A stretch of 64,000 nt of DNA from Liolophura sinensis (GCF_032854445.1 NC_088307.1:15948017-16012016); one strand, 5' to 3'. Shown: positions 44,044 through 57,200, counted from the stretch's first letter. Made by a program: numbers and translations. Notes: generated by a model from the letters alone, not told the origin.

Positions 44044-47000
44044 CTATAATTCTTGTTTCTTCACACAATCTTCGTCGCAATAGTCGGCTTTTTCCGGAGG
44101 CCTTTGAGAATCTTCGGGAATACGGAAAGACACGAGTGGACATTGCCCAGGAATGTTGTTACAGAACAGACCTGATAGCGAGGCCGAGTTTACAATGTCA
44201 AACCCTGTCTGACCTCCAAAAGTGGAAGGCTTCCAGTACTTAGGGCTGCAGATTGCGTTTGACATCAAGCCCTTCACCGAGAATGGTCCTCCCATCTCCA
44301 CTATGGTGCCACCAAACAGGGCTTGGTACCGTCTTTTCTCCGTCAGCAGGCCCACGTAAAACTCTACGGCGTCCACATCACCGTAAGCGCCTTCTAAAAT
44401 TTTGGCGATTTCTTTTTCTCCTATAGCAAACAAATACACACTGGCGTTAATATAAAAATTCAGCCAAGTTTTAACTGGACAACTCAGGGTAACAGCACAA
44501 ATGAAGTTCCAAAGACAACTGTCGTTAATATAGCGCCATATATAGCTGGATTTCATTTAAAACAATGAAAACAAATTTTATAACAGTCGAAACGATTCCA
44601 TGTTTGGAACACTTCTCCGAACTTACACATTACAGTTATAGTATACCAGTTGTTTTTAAGCGAGATTTTAGAAGCATAGGTATGACAGATTTGATGACAA
44701 CCCTGAACGATGGTATCCCTGAAAAATGGTAACCCCTGCTTACCCGTGAGTTCCTCAAAGGTCGTGTAAGGTTTCATGTTAAACCTCTTCCGATAGTTGT
44801 TGAATCCTTGAAATCGCAGTTGTCTCCCATGTTTAATGATGTCAGCAGCGACACCTAAAGTCATGGGGCCATGGTTACGATAGGTCATCTACAACACGTG
44901 AAGGAGTCAGCATTTTTCAGATACTCAGTCTGAATTACGGGGTGAGGAGGAGAAATGGAGTAGAAAACAAAAACATTTTGACTAAAAATTTGGAATGTAC
45001 GGCTAGGTTTAATCTGGTCTTGTCTAGTGAAAGCATTGTGTTTTGTCAATCGTCTAAGTGTCGTACTATGTTACCTTGGGATCTTCAAAACATACTAAAT
45101 TTCGCATATATTTTATTGCTGTTTTTATTTGATTGGTGTTAAACAACATACTCGAAAATTTATCACTTAAGACATCGGGCACGTTTATGGGTAGAGAGAA
45201 AGCCTGAGTGCTGGAATAAATCACCGCTCTTCACCAAGTTTCTGACAAATCTCCTCACTTAATACTGCAACCATGAGATCGAGAGTTGGAGGCGGCACAG
45301 TCAAATAGGGGCGTGTCGCTAAAGGTGAAAATCGTTCTACTGTATCATGTGACTTGTCAGAAATGTTTTATGACTGTTTTACTGATCACCTGTATTACCG
45401 TGTTCAGCAGGTACAAATGACATTTTTTTACCTTCACAAACCTCCAGCTCTTCAAATTTCACTGTAGTTTGTCCAGTTTAAATAATTTCTTGTCACACTT
45501 TTTAAGACACTTGTGTTAGAGTAAATGTCATCAGAAATAGTTGCCTAACATTTTTTAAGTCACATGGTACAGTAGGACTTTTCTTACCTTTAGCGATAAA
45601 AGAGTTCGGGCTTTACCAGTCTGAGCCAGACTATTTCCTGTATAGGCCTGAAGGTAATTAACATTGCTTGAAAGATCAGGTTGATCAGACTTTCATATGT
45701 TCTAAGGCTTACCTGGCCAGCTATTTGCCTTGACAAGGAGTCTGTGAAACTATGTGTACCGTGTTCGACTACAAGACCCGAGTGGTACATGAAATCCTTC
45801 ATCTGGTACGTTTTGCCGCTGACGTTGAAGCGGTCGGGCATTAGAGGGTGCCAGTGGTACAGGTGATTGAACTCCACTGCGATTCTGTTCTGATACTGGA
45901 ATTCTTCACCAAATAACAGATCAGGCTTGAAGAGAAGCTGGAAATTGTAACTGCTCAGGTGCTGAACATAATCTTCTATGACGATTTTAATGGTCTCCCC
46001 TGAAACAGAACCATACAGGCCTGCTCAGCGGATTCTTTTAACATGCAATATGTCACTCATCTTCATTTTCTGTACGTCAGAGCGCATGAACTCTTTCACC
46101 CTCTGTGGCATAGATTATGTTTATTGACTACAAAATTTTAAATCTCAGTGAAAAAAATGAGACACATGAGACTGAGGCTGATATTCTCCAATAGAGTTTT
46201 CTGCATGTCTTTCACAATTATAAGAAAGCTGGATTTCGGCGGAGGGAGGACCTGAAATTTGTCGCTTGACTAAATCTGGAGTCCAAATGTTTTTTTTTCT
46301 GAACAATTTTTCTCATTTCTTAATTAATTTATTTATTTATTTAATTGGTGTTTCACAACGTACCCAAGGATATTTCACTTATCGATGGCGCCCAGCGTGT
46401 ACAGCTGGGTTTGAACTCACAATAACCAAATGTGTCGTTCCTTTCATTCTTCCGTAAGGAGGATAAAACATACCCTCAAAGAAGTCTAATGCTGGGTTGC
46501 TAGGTACGATATGTTCTAATTTCTTAAATTTTTTTTCAAGGCTTGCATGTGACACGTGAAGTTAATAGAAAGCGACCACCACAGCAAGTTCAATGAACAA
46601 CAATTTGCCGTGTAAATATTACACTAGAAACGACTAGTTACACACATCTAGGCATTACTGATGATCATTTTACCATAAAGTGCTTTTGGCTAAGTAGTGA
46701 ATATTTTGCCTAGTGACATACCTAACACAATTAGTTTTGCCGTTTGAAATAATCTCTCGTCATCCCAGACTGGATGCTCCTTGGCCAAAACTTCACACAC
46801 TCTATTGTGTTCGCGTAACCAGATGGTGGCATATAGGAACAGTCCGGGAAGCAGACCGAAGAACTCGTGACCCAGTGCGAATTTGTGAATGTCGGCCACT
46901 GTGGACTTGTACCGGACAGGTACCCCAGGCACGTCCCTCAGGTAGGGCGGGAACTCTTCACCATTTAGCATCTGAAGGTGAGGAGGGAATATTACAATGT

Positions 47001-50000
47001 TATAGCTGGGTTATTTTGCCATATATAAGTTACTATAGCACTTTTTTGTTTCTACATTACCGGCCATTCATTAATCCTTAACCTGGATAGACGATATTAA
47101 CTCAATAAAAGCAGAACTATACAGGCGGGCAAAACCGAGAAAAACATCGGGACCGCCACCGCAGGTAGACAGGTACATACAGCTTACAAAATATCACGAC
47201 AGATGAAATAGATTTGGTTAACAATTTCTTGTGTTTATTTTCTTATTGAGTTAAAAGTCGTACACAAGAATTATTTTCATGTCTGCATTTAAGTCAGTAT
47301 ATGGATGTAGCAAACCAGAAGTGCCCAAACTAAACCACCAAAAGCCGCAAGAGCTGAATTTCAATTCCAGCTGGGGCCTCCGTGGCTCAGTTGGTTAGCG
47401 CGATAGCGCAGCGTAATGGCCCAGGAGCATCTCACCAATGCGGTCGCTGTGAGTTCAAGTCCAGCTCATGCTGGCTTCCTCTCTGGCCGTACGTGGGAAG
47501 GCCCTCCGGCAACCTGCGGATGGCCGTGGGTTTCCCTCGGGCTCCGCCCGGTTTCCTCCTACCATAATGCTGGTCGCCGTCGTATAAGTGAAATATTCTT
47601 GAGTACGGCGTAAAACACAAATCAAATAAATAAATAAATCAATTCTAACCTGCCACGTCGTTGGTCAAGGGCCTATCGGTTGCGGTAAGAACAAAGAATT
47701 AGCAAAATCAACCACTGAAGGACATACATAAATAATACATAATAAATCAAATCCATTAAACCTGCTTACTGAACATGTCATGAATGTGTTTACTTATTTG
47801 ATTGGTGCTTACGCCGTACTCAAGACAACTTCACTAGTTCATAGCGACCATCCCATGAGTCGTGATATTGTCACTGTTGTGAATGAGCCATCTTCATGCA
47901 TTTATCATTTTCATGAATACGTCGAGGCTGTGAATTACAGCTGGTTTAACAAAAGTGTCTCAACTTTGCGAAAGGCACATGGTAAGGTATATCTTCGCCA
48001 TGTGTTACCATGGACGTTACACCAGGTGCAAGACAAGATTGTTTTTGTAAAACGGGTCTTATATCACACCATAATATATAACTGGACCAGTGTCATGCTT
48101 TCATGCCTTGACTGCAGCACTTTAAACAACGAATTTGTTTGTAGACTTTCCCCTCAATCATGAATCCTTTTCCTCTCATATATGTTTCAAGCATAGTGAA
48201 TATTGACAGGACATATTCGACCGTACTTGACGTCATTCTACAATATTAAAGCTCAGCATAAATGTTATGGCTCTTACCTGGGACTTCAACTTTCCACCGG
48301 AGAAACTTCGCAATAGGTTTTCCACATTTTTGTCATGTCCGTAAATATGAGAAACATCAACCTAAACGAAAATACAGTTCCGATTAACTTTCTGTGACAA
48401 ATGTAAGCAACCGGAAGTGCTGAAGGAGCATTAATTTGGCAAATAAAGAACAGAATGAGAACGATCCGAAATTTGAGTCCTTTCAATTATCAGTTTTTAA
48501 CATTTACAGCGACCCCGAATGCTGTAGTTTCGTTATGGTTTTTTTTTTTTTTTTTTTTTTTTTTGATTGGTGTTTTACGCCGTTCTCAAGAATATTTCAC
48601 TTATACGACGGCGGCCAGCATTATGGTGGGTGGAAACCGGGCAGAGCCCGGCGCAAACCCACGACCATCCGCAGGTTGCTGGCAGACCTTCCTACGTACG
48701 GCCGGAGAGGAAGCCAGCATGAGCTGGTCTTGAACTCACAGCGACCGCATTGGTGGTAGTTTCGTTATGGAGATGTTTCATTATAAATATGCTGACAGTT
48801 TGTCCCTTAACCGATGTCCAAGTTCAAATTGCGCATGGTAGCGTGCGACGTTTAGATGGTAAAGCTATTATGATGACAGGTACATCTAATTAATAAAGAG
48901 GACTGAGATTAGAACATGTGGTAATGTTTCAAATGTACAGGAGTGCCTTTTTTAGCCTTCTAGAATGATTAGTTTTCTTATATATACCTAACGTATACTG
49001 ACTTTCACAAACAGGCTATGTACTACTTCAGATTAGGAAATGATATGTTGCTTCAAACAAAGACTAGGGTGTAAATTTAAATTGAAAGTTGCTTTTTGTT
49101 TTAAAGAAAACGAGAAAGCAATCTGATGAATTTTGGGCGCATGCTTGTTTCGCGCTCTTGAAAGGTATTGCAGTTGACAATGTACTCACTCCATGACCAC
49201 CATTTGTAAAACCAGGTCCCTTGGCAAAATCTGTTTTGAAAAACTGGTGAGTAAAATGTTGGGCGAAGAATGCAAACAAAACGCTAGTTTTCATCGGATC
49301 AGGTTTAAACTCTGTCCTTGTGAAAAGCTGGTCCACTAAAAACTGGACATCCGGTAGTTGCTTCTTTCCTGAAAAAAGGAGAACATTGCCTTTTTATATT
49401 CACCCGCTAAAAGTGGAAAAATTGGTGTCAAAATCACCTGTTACTTTTGTATTATTCCTCGATAAGAAAAAAGTGAGAAAAAATTGCAATCTATTTTCAA
49501 CACGGGTTTTAGGTGCCTTTCATTTGGGGCACGACTTTTTTGTGCTTTTTACACATTAAAACCTTGAGTATGTGACAGCTGGGTTGTCGCTCTTGCCTCG
49601 TGAGTGGTGGTGTGAATAGGTGAAAAAAAATCAGTGTGAGTATGAAGAACTACAAACACATGCTGCTTAGACTTGTTCACAGTCCAAGAAGCGACGTTTA
49701 CGTATACACAGTACTTAATCAGTGTCATAATATTAACTTATTCCATCACTGTTTAACGCCATAGTCGAGAATTTTTCGCTTTTAGGATCGATGGCGGTAA
49801 GTATTGTAGGTGAAGGAAACCAGCCCAGCGATTGCCACCGACCTTTGGTGAGTCATTAACAAACTTTTCCACAAGGCCTCACAAGAAGTACGTGTGGGAG
49901 AATCTTCGAATTCACTTTACAAGGTCCGTATTGAACTCACACCTATTTCAGAATATGGAAACAATTAACTTTAAGGGCGTATTTCATTGATGATACATAG

Positions 50001-53000
50001 AGTAAGACGGTTTTCCCGAGATTTAGAAAAACACTGTGCAGATATTTGAAAGCAATTTAAATAAGATGGAAGATATCACTGTCAAATGCAAAATACATAT
50101 GTATCTCGTAAATATTAGGAATATCCAAATCAAAATACATCACTAAGACTGGATAAATTAATAAGTTATAACCCTATCATATTTCAACCAATGATGCGCC
50201 TCCTTACCCGCTACTCCCATTGGTGTTGGGCAGTTCCGTGGCACTGGCGGAAGTGACCGAGTGAAATAGGACAGGTTGTTAGCCGCCTCGAACGTGATGT
50301 ATTCATGTTGAGAGGTGTAAGTTGGAGGGCTGTCAACCATATTGGATCGTACTGTTCGAGAACAAAGTAACGCTACAGATATAACTTCACAGTACAATAA
50401 TCAATAAACAAACAATACGTGTATATATTCTAGCTCTGATCATAGCGAAATTCCACGCTCCAGTCTTTCGTAGGTATGTAGGTGATTAGGCGGCTGGCTT
50501 GGACGGTTGGGTTGGACGGTTAGGTTGGTTAGACATGCTTCTGGTTTTAGCATCGGGCCAGCCAGTCACGTTTCTTTGCTCTAAACCTCTCAGTGCTGGG
50601 CACGAAGCAGCTACAAGTACCATTTCTGAAGTCTCCCCACTGAGACGGACTCTCTAACCATTAAGCCACCGAAGCGGTCGTCTCACAAGGTTGTCGCAGC
50701 ACTTCATCAAGTGAATTTACCATGGTGAAATATTTTATCACCATATGTTTCTATGGACAGTGCGCCAGTCCATGTCGAGACTACTTGTACAATGAGCCCA
50801 AAATACATGTTTCAAATTCGCGTCAACAATGCATTATAAATTAAATAATTCACGATACCATAAAATGACTTACGTATCAATACAAAAATATATTAAATGA
50901 ATAGGAGGTGTATATATATACATGCATGTATATGAACACGTCTTCATTGGAAAGGACCATCCATTAATTCGAATGCAATTGCCATTTGTCACATTCCTTA
51001 ACAAATGCTTCTTCACGTTTATCGTGGTAATGTGCCTGCAGTATTGCCGCAATGGCGCTAACCCATAAACATTCGTTAGTTCGTTCATTCTCTATGCATG
51101 TGTACGGAGAATTACACGTTGACGTGTATTCCTTGCCCTCCTTTAGTATAGAAGGTAGACTCCGTTTACAAGGTGTAAGGCAAACACATGTTAAACACTC
51201 TTTTCGCGGGGGGGGGGGGGGGTGTACTTACACGTGTAAACCTTCTTCATAACGGTTTCTCTAAGAAAGGGGAAGTAATTCACGGTGTCCCAAAACCATT
51301 TGTACCTCGTCAGAATACCATTCACAGTTTCCGGATCCGGTTTAAGCCAGAGCTTTATTTGCATGAGAAGAGTGGCTGGAAGGAAAAAGGAACAAGCATA
51401 CATGTATTAAGTCATTTATCGAATGCTGATCGGCTGTAGATTAGGTGTACCGCTACGTTTTGCTCTTATACTATGCTCGATATGATTTTACTTACAACGC
51501 GTGTAGATGGATCGGCTACAAAATGGCTGTCCAATCCAGAGTGATTGATACTGTTGCTTACTGGCACAAGCAAGTTTAGGATGTTTCCCCTACGCCGTAG
51601 TGGTCACTGTTGTTGGTGGAAAAAAAGGATTGCCAGGGGTAAACAACTAGCCTTTGGCAAATCAATGATTTATTTATTTGTTTGGTGTTTTACGCCGTAG
51701 TCAAGAACGTTTCACTTATACGATGGCGGCCAGCATTATGGGCAAGTTAACGAAGAACTTTCCAAAGTGTTATTACCTTCGGGTACTTGGAGCAGTGAGA
51801 GCAAATTCCTTGGCCAGGATCGGAGCTAAACCCACGCCTGCTGTGTAATGAAAGGCGATTGAAAGACTAACATCTTGGTAGCTCAGCCACAAACTGCTCC
51901 ACTGTGCTAATGGCGCTAGGCGTTGGATTACGGTATTATGAAGTATCGATATATATCTATATTTCTGACACTTACTGAAACAAGAGAAACACAGCAGAAA
52001 ACTTCGACCACTTACCATGCTCGCATCGGTTGCCATAGAAACCCGTTTGACTACAGTCACAGGTGTAGCTGTCGGAGGTGATGGTAACGCAGACGCCCTG
52101 GTTTTGACAAGGGAACGAGCAGCATGGGTCATGGCCCCCTGTAACACACGAAACAGGAGTATAGCAGGTGTAAGAGAGGAAAAGACGGATGAATAGACGG
52201 GCGAATAGACGGAGGAACGAACAGACGGGCGGATGAACGAACAGATGGGCGGACGAACGGACAGACGGACGAACAGATTACATTGTATAACATTCCACTT
52301 AACATATCTGCAGTGTCGACTAAACGTCTGTTAAAAAACGACAATAAATGCAAAAAAAAACTTAAAGTCGTACAGAGGATGTGAAACCCTGTAGTCTCCT
52401 TGGTCACCATCGATAGAGTCTAATAAATGTCGGTGATAACCTACATAAACATATGCCAGTTACCAAACCTGCGGTCGGTGCCTACCAGTGGTACAAGACA
52501 AACGCCTGGCAGTGGCCAGCGTGCAGTCGGTACGTACCAGCGGCACATGACAAACGCCTGGTAATGGCGCATCGTGCAGTAGGTACGTACCAGCGGCACA
52601 TGACAAACGCCTGGCAGTGGCGCAGCGTGCAGTCGGTACGTACCAGCGGCACATGACAAACGCCTGGCAGTGGCGCAGCCTCTGATCAGTAGGCGTTAAG
52701 TACCAGTTCTACGGCCAACTCATGTCACGACAGAATATGGAGTAGTACCACAATACAAAAAAGGCTTGTGAAGTTCCTGATATCGGCTCCCAGTATAGCA
52801 ATACAAAAGTCTTTACAGCGTTGAGAGTAAATCATACCCGTGACGACAGTGTGATAGCTGGAAAATGGTCTCAGGTAACCCCTGAAATACAGCCTTGTCA
52901 ATTTACCTCAGCCTGGGTTTTATTCTAATTGTTCATGTAAATGCTTAAATAGCAGTATAGTACACTCCCCTTAGCACCATGAGTTAAGCACAATTAAGTA

Positions 53001-53191
53001 AAAAAACATATGCAGTGATATTAGTTACAATTTATTGCACGTCACTGGCCTCGAATTACTCAAAATGCTGTGTTGTCATCTCATTTAATATACAGTCAAG
53101 GTATACGATAGTATCTACCAAACTTACCAGCCTGAATAGCTGTGGCGAGAGCCCCCACTGTCAGGGTAGCCAGTAAAATAAGAGGGTGCAT
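44044..53191 (-). CDS. PTGS: Prostaglandin G/H synthase (cyclooxygenase)
   Basis: Ten coding exons, minus strand: 53191-53128, 52138-52016, 51375-51232, 50351-50208, 49368-49190, 48361-48278, 46971-46722, 45999-45713, 44888-44744, 44420-44044; all AG/GT with matching phases; 1797 nt, 598 aa, normal length. Order: signal peptide ([17 protein letters not shown]), EGF-like module ([13 protein letters not shown]), amphipathic membrane-binding helices, then the heme peroxidase/cyclooxygenase domain. Conserved: Arg120 (PFLRETV), distal His207 (QHFTHQFF), Tyr385 and proximal His388 (HLYHWHPL), and aspirin-target Ser530 (GPFSVKGLM), in ovine COX-1 numbering. Positions 513 (Arg) and 523 (Val) match vertebrate COX-2. 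Glycosylation site NLSYFTR is kept. The C-terminus KKQEL resembles an ER-retrieval signal. It converts arachidonate to prostaglandin H2 in the ER/nuclear envelope lumen. Every key residue is present, so it is predicted to be functional. Whether it is orthologous to COX-1 or COX-2 cannot be decided; invertebrate COX genes often predate that split. Confidence 0.97.
45119..45178 (-). mobile_element. SINE family 1, degenerate 3' fragment in COX intron 8
   Basis: TTTATTTGATTGGTGTTAAACAACATACTCGAAAATTTATCACTTA-like sequence, recognisable but worn. Confidence 0.5.
46322..46432 (-). mobile_element. SINE family 1 copy with internal deletion, COX intron 7
   Basis: Tail TTTATTTATTTATTTAATTG, core GTACCCAAGGATATTTCACT, then from CAGCGTGTACAGCTGGG directly into the B-box region TTTGAACTCACAATAACC. 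Confidence 0.7.
47373..47638 (+). mobile_element. SINE family 1, full-length reference copy, COX intron 6
   Basis: Most complete copy in the window. tRNA-like head from GGGGCCTCCGTGGCTCAGTT, A-box region TGGCTCAGTTGGTTAGCGC, a long variable-arm-like part, B-box region GAGTTCAAGTCC, then the GC-rich core (CCTCGGGCTCCGCCCGG), TTGAGTACGGCGTAAAACAC and an AAATAAATAAATAAAT tail. The long variable arm suggests descent from a Ser- or Leu-type tRNA. Internal promoter boxes look intact, so Pol III transcription is possible. Confidence 0.93.
47790..47836 (-). mobile_element. SINE family 1, short 3' fragment
   Basis: TTTACTTATTTGATTGGTGCTTACGCCGTACTCAAGACAACTTCAC-like sequence only. The open frame starting here at 47780 begins inside this fragment. 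Confidence 0.7.
48539..48755 (-). mobile_element. SINE family 1 copy with poly-T start, COX intron 5
   Basis: Begins with about 24 T (a poly-A tail on its own strand, instead of the usual AAAT repeat), contains the full core and B-box region, and ends within the head at CCGCATTGGT. Perfect 15-bp duplication GTAGTTTCGTTATGG at 48524-48538 and 48756-48770. It looks recent. Confidence 0.95.
50530..50700 (-). mobile_element. SINE family 2 head fragment, COX intron 3
   Basis: On the minus strand it has GCTTCGGTGGCTTAATGGTT and AGAGAGTCCGTCTCAGTGGG, the A-box end of family 2, plus a partial body. Next to it, 50480-50530 has a degenerate GGTTGGAC/GGTTAGG patch. Confidence 0.6.
51208..51222. repeat. 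Poly-G tract in COX intron 3
   Basis: About 14 G next to the donor of COX exon 3 (GT at 51230-51231). Such G-runs near donors can affect splicing; effect not known here. Confidence 0.85.
51668..51742 (-). mobile_element. SINE family 1, 3' fragment in COX intron 2
   Basis: TTTATTTATTTGTTTGGTGT through CGATGGCGGCCAGCATTATG, then unrelated sequence. Confidence 0.8.
52195..52276. repeat. Degenerate GACGGACGAACA repeats
   Basis: Short imperfect units of GAACAGACGGGCGGAT/ GACGAACGGACAGAC type, in COX intron 1 just upstream of exon 2. Confidence 0.8.
52475..52682. repeat. 53-bp tandem repeat in COX intron 1
   Basis: Three close copies and one diverged copy of a unit with GTACGTACCAGCGGCACATG and ACAAACGCCTGGCAGTGGCG, with 53-bp spacing (about 52530, 52583, 52636). 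Confidence 0.95.
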
Positions 53192-53280
53192 TCTGACCGA
53201 GCACCTGCGGGAATAGAAGCAAACGAAACATATCACAGACATAATAGACAGGTGATCGAGTTAACCCACAGCAAGAAGGA

Positions 53281-53373
53281 TTTTATTTATTTATTTGATT
53301 GGTGTTTTACGCCGTACTCAAGAATATTTCACTTATACGACGGCGGCCAGCATTATGGTGGGCGGAAACCGGG
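53281..53373 (-). mobile_element. SINE family 1, 5'-truncated copy upstream of the COX start
   Basis: Tail and core to GGCGGAAACCGGG. Perfect duplication AGCAAGAAGGA at 53270-53280 and 53374-53384. It lies 90 nt upstream of the COX ATG, within the inferred 5'UTR intron. Confidence 0.93.
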
Positions 53374-53384
53374 AGCAAGAAGGA

Positions 53385-54170
53385 CATTGTCATACCTACT
53401 CACACATGAAGCCAAGGGCATAGATTTTCCACCACGTCACAGCAAACTCCACTTTACAAATTCAGGCGGTGGAAATGGTCAACGATTACACACGCTAAGC
53501 AAACGCTTTCAAAAATTTTGAAGCCAAATACACTGTAGATCGTATGTCATTACAAGCAAAAGTAGTTCACATAAAGACATAAAGCCTTCACATCAACCAA
53601 AATGTAAAACACTTCACCATGGTTTTAGGATTGTGTGGGATTTTTCTCAAAAAGATACCTCATATGGATATAAATGTGTAACTATGCAGGTTTTCAAGAC
53701 AATAGGGAGTGGAGGGGTGGTAAATGCAGTTAGCTGATACTGAAAATAAGACAAAAGTGAGCCAAAACCCCTGCACAGTGTGGTGAAATCTCTTGTTCAA
53801 ATTTTTAAAAACTATAGAATACTAAGTCTATATGAATCTTTACCAAACTAATATAAAGACATATAACGTTAACTATCTGCACTCGTCAAGTACAGACCCA
53901 GAAAGCTTTGTCTGACAACTTAAAGATCTAAGCTAAGAAAACCAACAACCAAGCAATAACAATCATCAAATACTTTCTTCACCTGCATGTAGTTTAGGCA
54001 AATTGCACTTACACTGAAGCGATATTAAAGATCTGAACAAAGGAATATCAAACCAGCAAGGAAACAAACAAACAAACAAACAAACAGCAAAGATACAGAG
54101 AGCCAAGGGAATTAAAGAACTAGAAACGTGGATACCAATACGTGGAAGAACTACCTGGATAATTGCTTAC
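53385..54170. other. Presumed COX 5' intron sequence
   Basis: No gene seen. An acceptor (TTCTATTCCCGCAG) lies 13 nt upstream of the COX ATG, so the 5'UTR is probably spliced and this stretch intronic. A short CAAA repeat is at 54062-54087. Confidence 0.5.
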
Positions 54171-54230
54171 CTGTGACTTCACACAGTCCACGAACCTATG
54201 CTGTGTGCCTATATGCAAGATCAGTGTCGG
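54171..54230 (-). promoter_or_regulatory. Candidate COX noncoding first exon (proximal)
   Basis: On the minus strand GTGAAGTCACAG|GTAAGC gives a consensus donor at 54171/54170 that could pair with the acceptor before the COX ATG. CATATAGG at about 54208-54215 is a weak TATA-like word. The right edge is a guess. Confidence 0.35.
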
Positions 54231-57200
54231 GGGGCGTTAAAAGACTAGTCAACAGTTCAAACTGGACAGGGTCACTCTGACAATTGCCAGTAGTAGCCTA
54301 CATGTAGGCAGGGGGTGGACACCAGTGGACCCTCACCCGTTAAACCAGTTCTGGGGCGTGTTTGTTTTTTGTCTATTCGTCTGCAGCCAATGCAATTCAC
54401 GCTTCCACGCCACGCCCCTTTATCGACAAATAACCCTGAACTCCGACAGTGAGTGAAATTGACAGCTCCATGTTCGGAATAATAAATAATCGGATGTTCA
54501 CGGTGAAAAACAAGTGGGAGGTGGGATTGGTAGGGGAAAGGGTGGTGAAAGCGTAGATGGGCATCATTTTCGTGTATAAACAATGGGGAACTTTTCCCAC
54601 GGGTCGGCCACCCTCGCCCATGTGAGGATAACCATGTATTGGTTTTTTGCGTGTGTATGATACCGGAGTACCCGTACTACGTGTCAGCAGTTTGCCCCCC
54701 AAAACGTCACCGCCAGGATTGAATAACAATTAGTTTTAGGGCCCCCATTAAGTCCGTTCAAGCTGTCTAAAACACATCATTCTCTATTACTACGCTACAG
54801 GTCTTTTGAGGTACAGCCCTGCTTTACGAGCTCAGATATACAGAATTAGTGGCGTAATATAACAAAAAAGATCAAAAGGGGGAACGCCGCTTAAACTGAC
54901 TTCGTTGCCACAGGTTGTGTTCCGTGCTCCACTTCCTGCCCACCTATAGATCAATTTTGTGTTTTATTGCCGTTATGACAATGGCCCCAAAGAATTGTGC
55001 CATACCATTTAAACCTGTCAGTGTCAGTGAAGGTTTCGTATTGTCCATATCTTAAGCACTGCTTTATCATTACGAAATTTGCCCGTCCTGTAATCATGTA
55101 ATCACTGATGATGGTCAGAGTTAGGTCACGTGTTTCGGCTTTAAGTCAGGAAGTTTGGCGGGTGTCTAGCAAAGGTCGGTGGTCTACTCTGCACGCTCCG
55201 GTCTGTCATGTAAGTGAACAATTCCTGATTAAACATCAACCAAATGTAACGATCTCTATCCGGACTTTTCCAACAGCATTGGTTTATTTAATTGATGTTT
55301 AATTTATGCCTCAGTTGTAGGTTTATAAGTGGAAGAAGGCGGAGTACCCGAAGTACACTAAATCAGTTTACCAGGAACTCGGAAGCCTACTGATTTGTAG
55401 TCGCAGCAGACCCAGCGAGTGCTGGATCCGAGCCTGCGACCTCACTGTCTGGGGTCAGCTGGCTGCGGTGAGAAAGGTGCTGTAGACGACTGATCGTTCA
55501 TCGATAAAAATCGATATGATGATTCAGTGAAACCGAAGGTGACACGAAACGGTTTCCAATGACTTGGTAGTTTCGGTACAAATTTTATATATCTAATTAA
55601 GTCGTCCACAGCTTACATAAGTCATTGTTATTAACATATATCTAGGCATACATTGATGCATTTTTACAGGGTGGTACATGTATAGGACATATCGAGCTGT
55701 AATGGCTTCTCCAAACGTTATACAGAACATAATACATACATGAAATATTCTTGTACAACAATTAACATTGGTTAACGAAATGAAACCATACCTCCACATC
55801 TTAAGAGGGCGGTAATCCCTTTCCATTCAAGTCTTACAATAAGATATGTCAGTAAGATTTAAGAAAGCACAGCTTTCTTAAATGGGATATACACACCCAT
55901 CTCCCACATCCACCCTAAGGGTATTTTATATTAAGTGCATGGTAGGATAAGATCTACACACAACAACAGATGCCCATTGTTTATCTTCTACTCTGCGCTC
56001 TCACAAGTCAATACATTCGCCTCTTTTTGTACGTTCATATGAGGTACCAACCTCTCGGGTTTCACGTGTATCAGAATGGCTTCCTAGAATGTAGTGTATG
56101 TTCATGCATGTATGAATGGTGCGGTATTGCCCAGTACGTGCTTGCTGACAGAGATGTGGCACTTCGGCTGGTGGAATATTCAGGGCACCAAATGTGCGAT
56201 ACTGTACAGTTAACTATGCATGAGATATTCGGGAACAGTCATTTTTAAAGTCGCGATGAGTGTAAATACCACTTTTCCAAAATTCAGTATCATGAATCAC
56301 TTTATTCAATATTCAGTATTTTGGAATTAAGTCTCATGTCACATTCAAGAAAAAGGTCAATAAAATTATATATTATAAATCTTATATACAAGACAATGAA
56401 ACAAATAACACATGCCTCTCGAAACAACAACGGACACAATTAAGCTTTGATCAAAGTACAACTTTCATCACCAATAAAACTGCCTTTCGCTAACATTTGA
56501 CAAGGTAGTTAAAGACTCAATGTTATCTTTCACAGCATCCAGTTAGAAAAACACAGTGATACCCTGACAGCCGAGGTTAAATGACTGTAAACCGAGCTTA
56601 ACATGCCCGACAAACCGAGAGGATTCCTCAGTTCGCCTTGCCATATGTAGGCCCCTTTGAGGGAAAATTGCGAACATATGAACAAATTGAAAAGACGGTC
56701 AGTGGAGGTAGCTGTGGAGAGTAGTGAAAGTAAAACTCCTCTCTCTCCACTACAAAGAATTAATATTATATTATAATAGGAGCACTACAAACTGTTACCA
56801 CGTAATTCTACCCTCAACTATTAATCTGTTAATTTTAACAGAAAGTTTGTTGTCTGAGCGATGCTAGAATGTATTCTGTTATTGCAGCAGACTGTTCTGT
56901 TATATACACATATTATATTAATTCAGCATAAAGATTGTGTTACACTAACAGGGTATCATGTTGAATATGACAGACTATTGTGCTATAATAACAAAATTTG
57001 TCAAAATCAACGGATTGATTTTTTGAGTGCAAGCATCGTAACAGATATTCTCATGCCAATCGTCAACCATAATGGCCAGTATTCGCACCATCTCATGATA
57101 TTGATCTTCACACTCCGGAATACATGTGCTATCTGATCTGTCTTAACGACCAGTAAGGCAATGCGGTGTCATGCGAGGAACGACAGAAGCCTATATGCTG

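Noticed and set aside
47373-47470. tRNA gene
   Set aside because: A and B boxes are present, but the sequence continues into the SINE core and tail seen at many loci and lacks a clean acceptor-stem closure; it is a SINE head.
47780-48163. 127-codon plus-strand frame
   Set aside because: Starts inside a SINE fragment, is antisense to the COX transcript within intron 6, and has no recognisable motif.
50480-50530. Interstitial telomere repeat (TTAGGC/GGTTAG-like words)
   Set aside because: Only a few irregular units (GGTTGGAC, GGTTAGGTTGG); no consistent hexamer.
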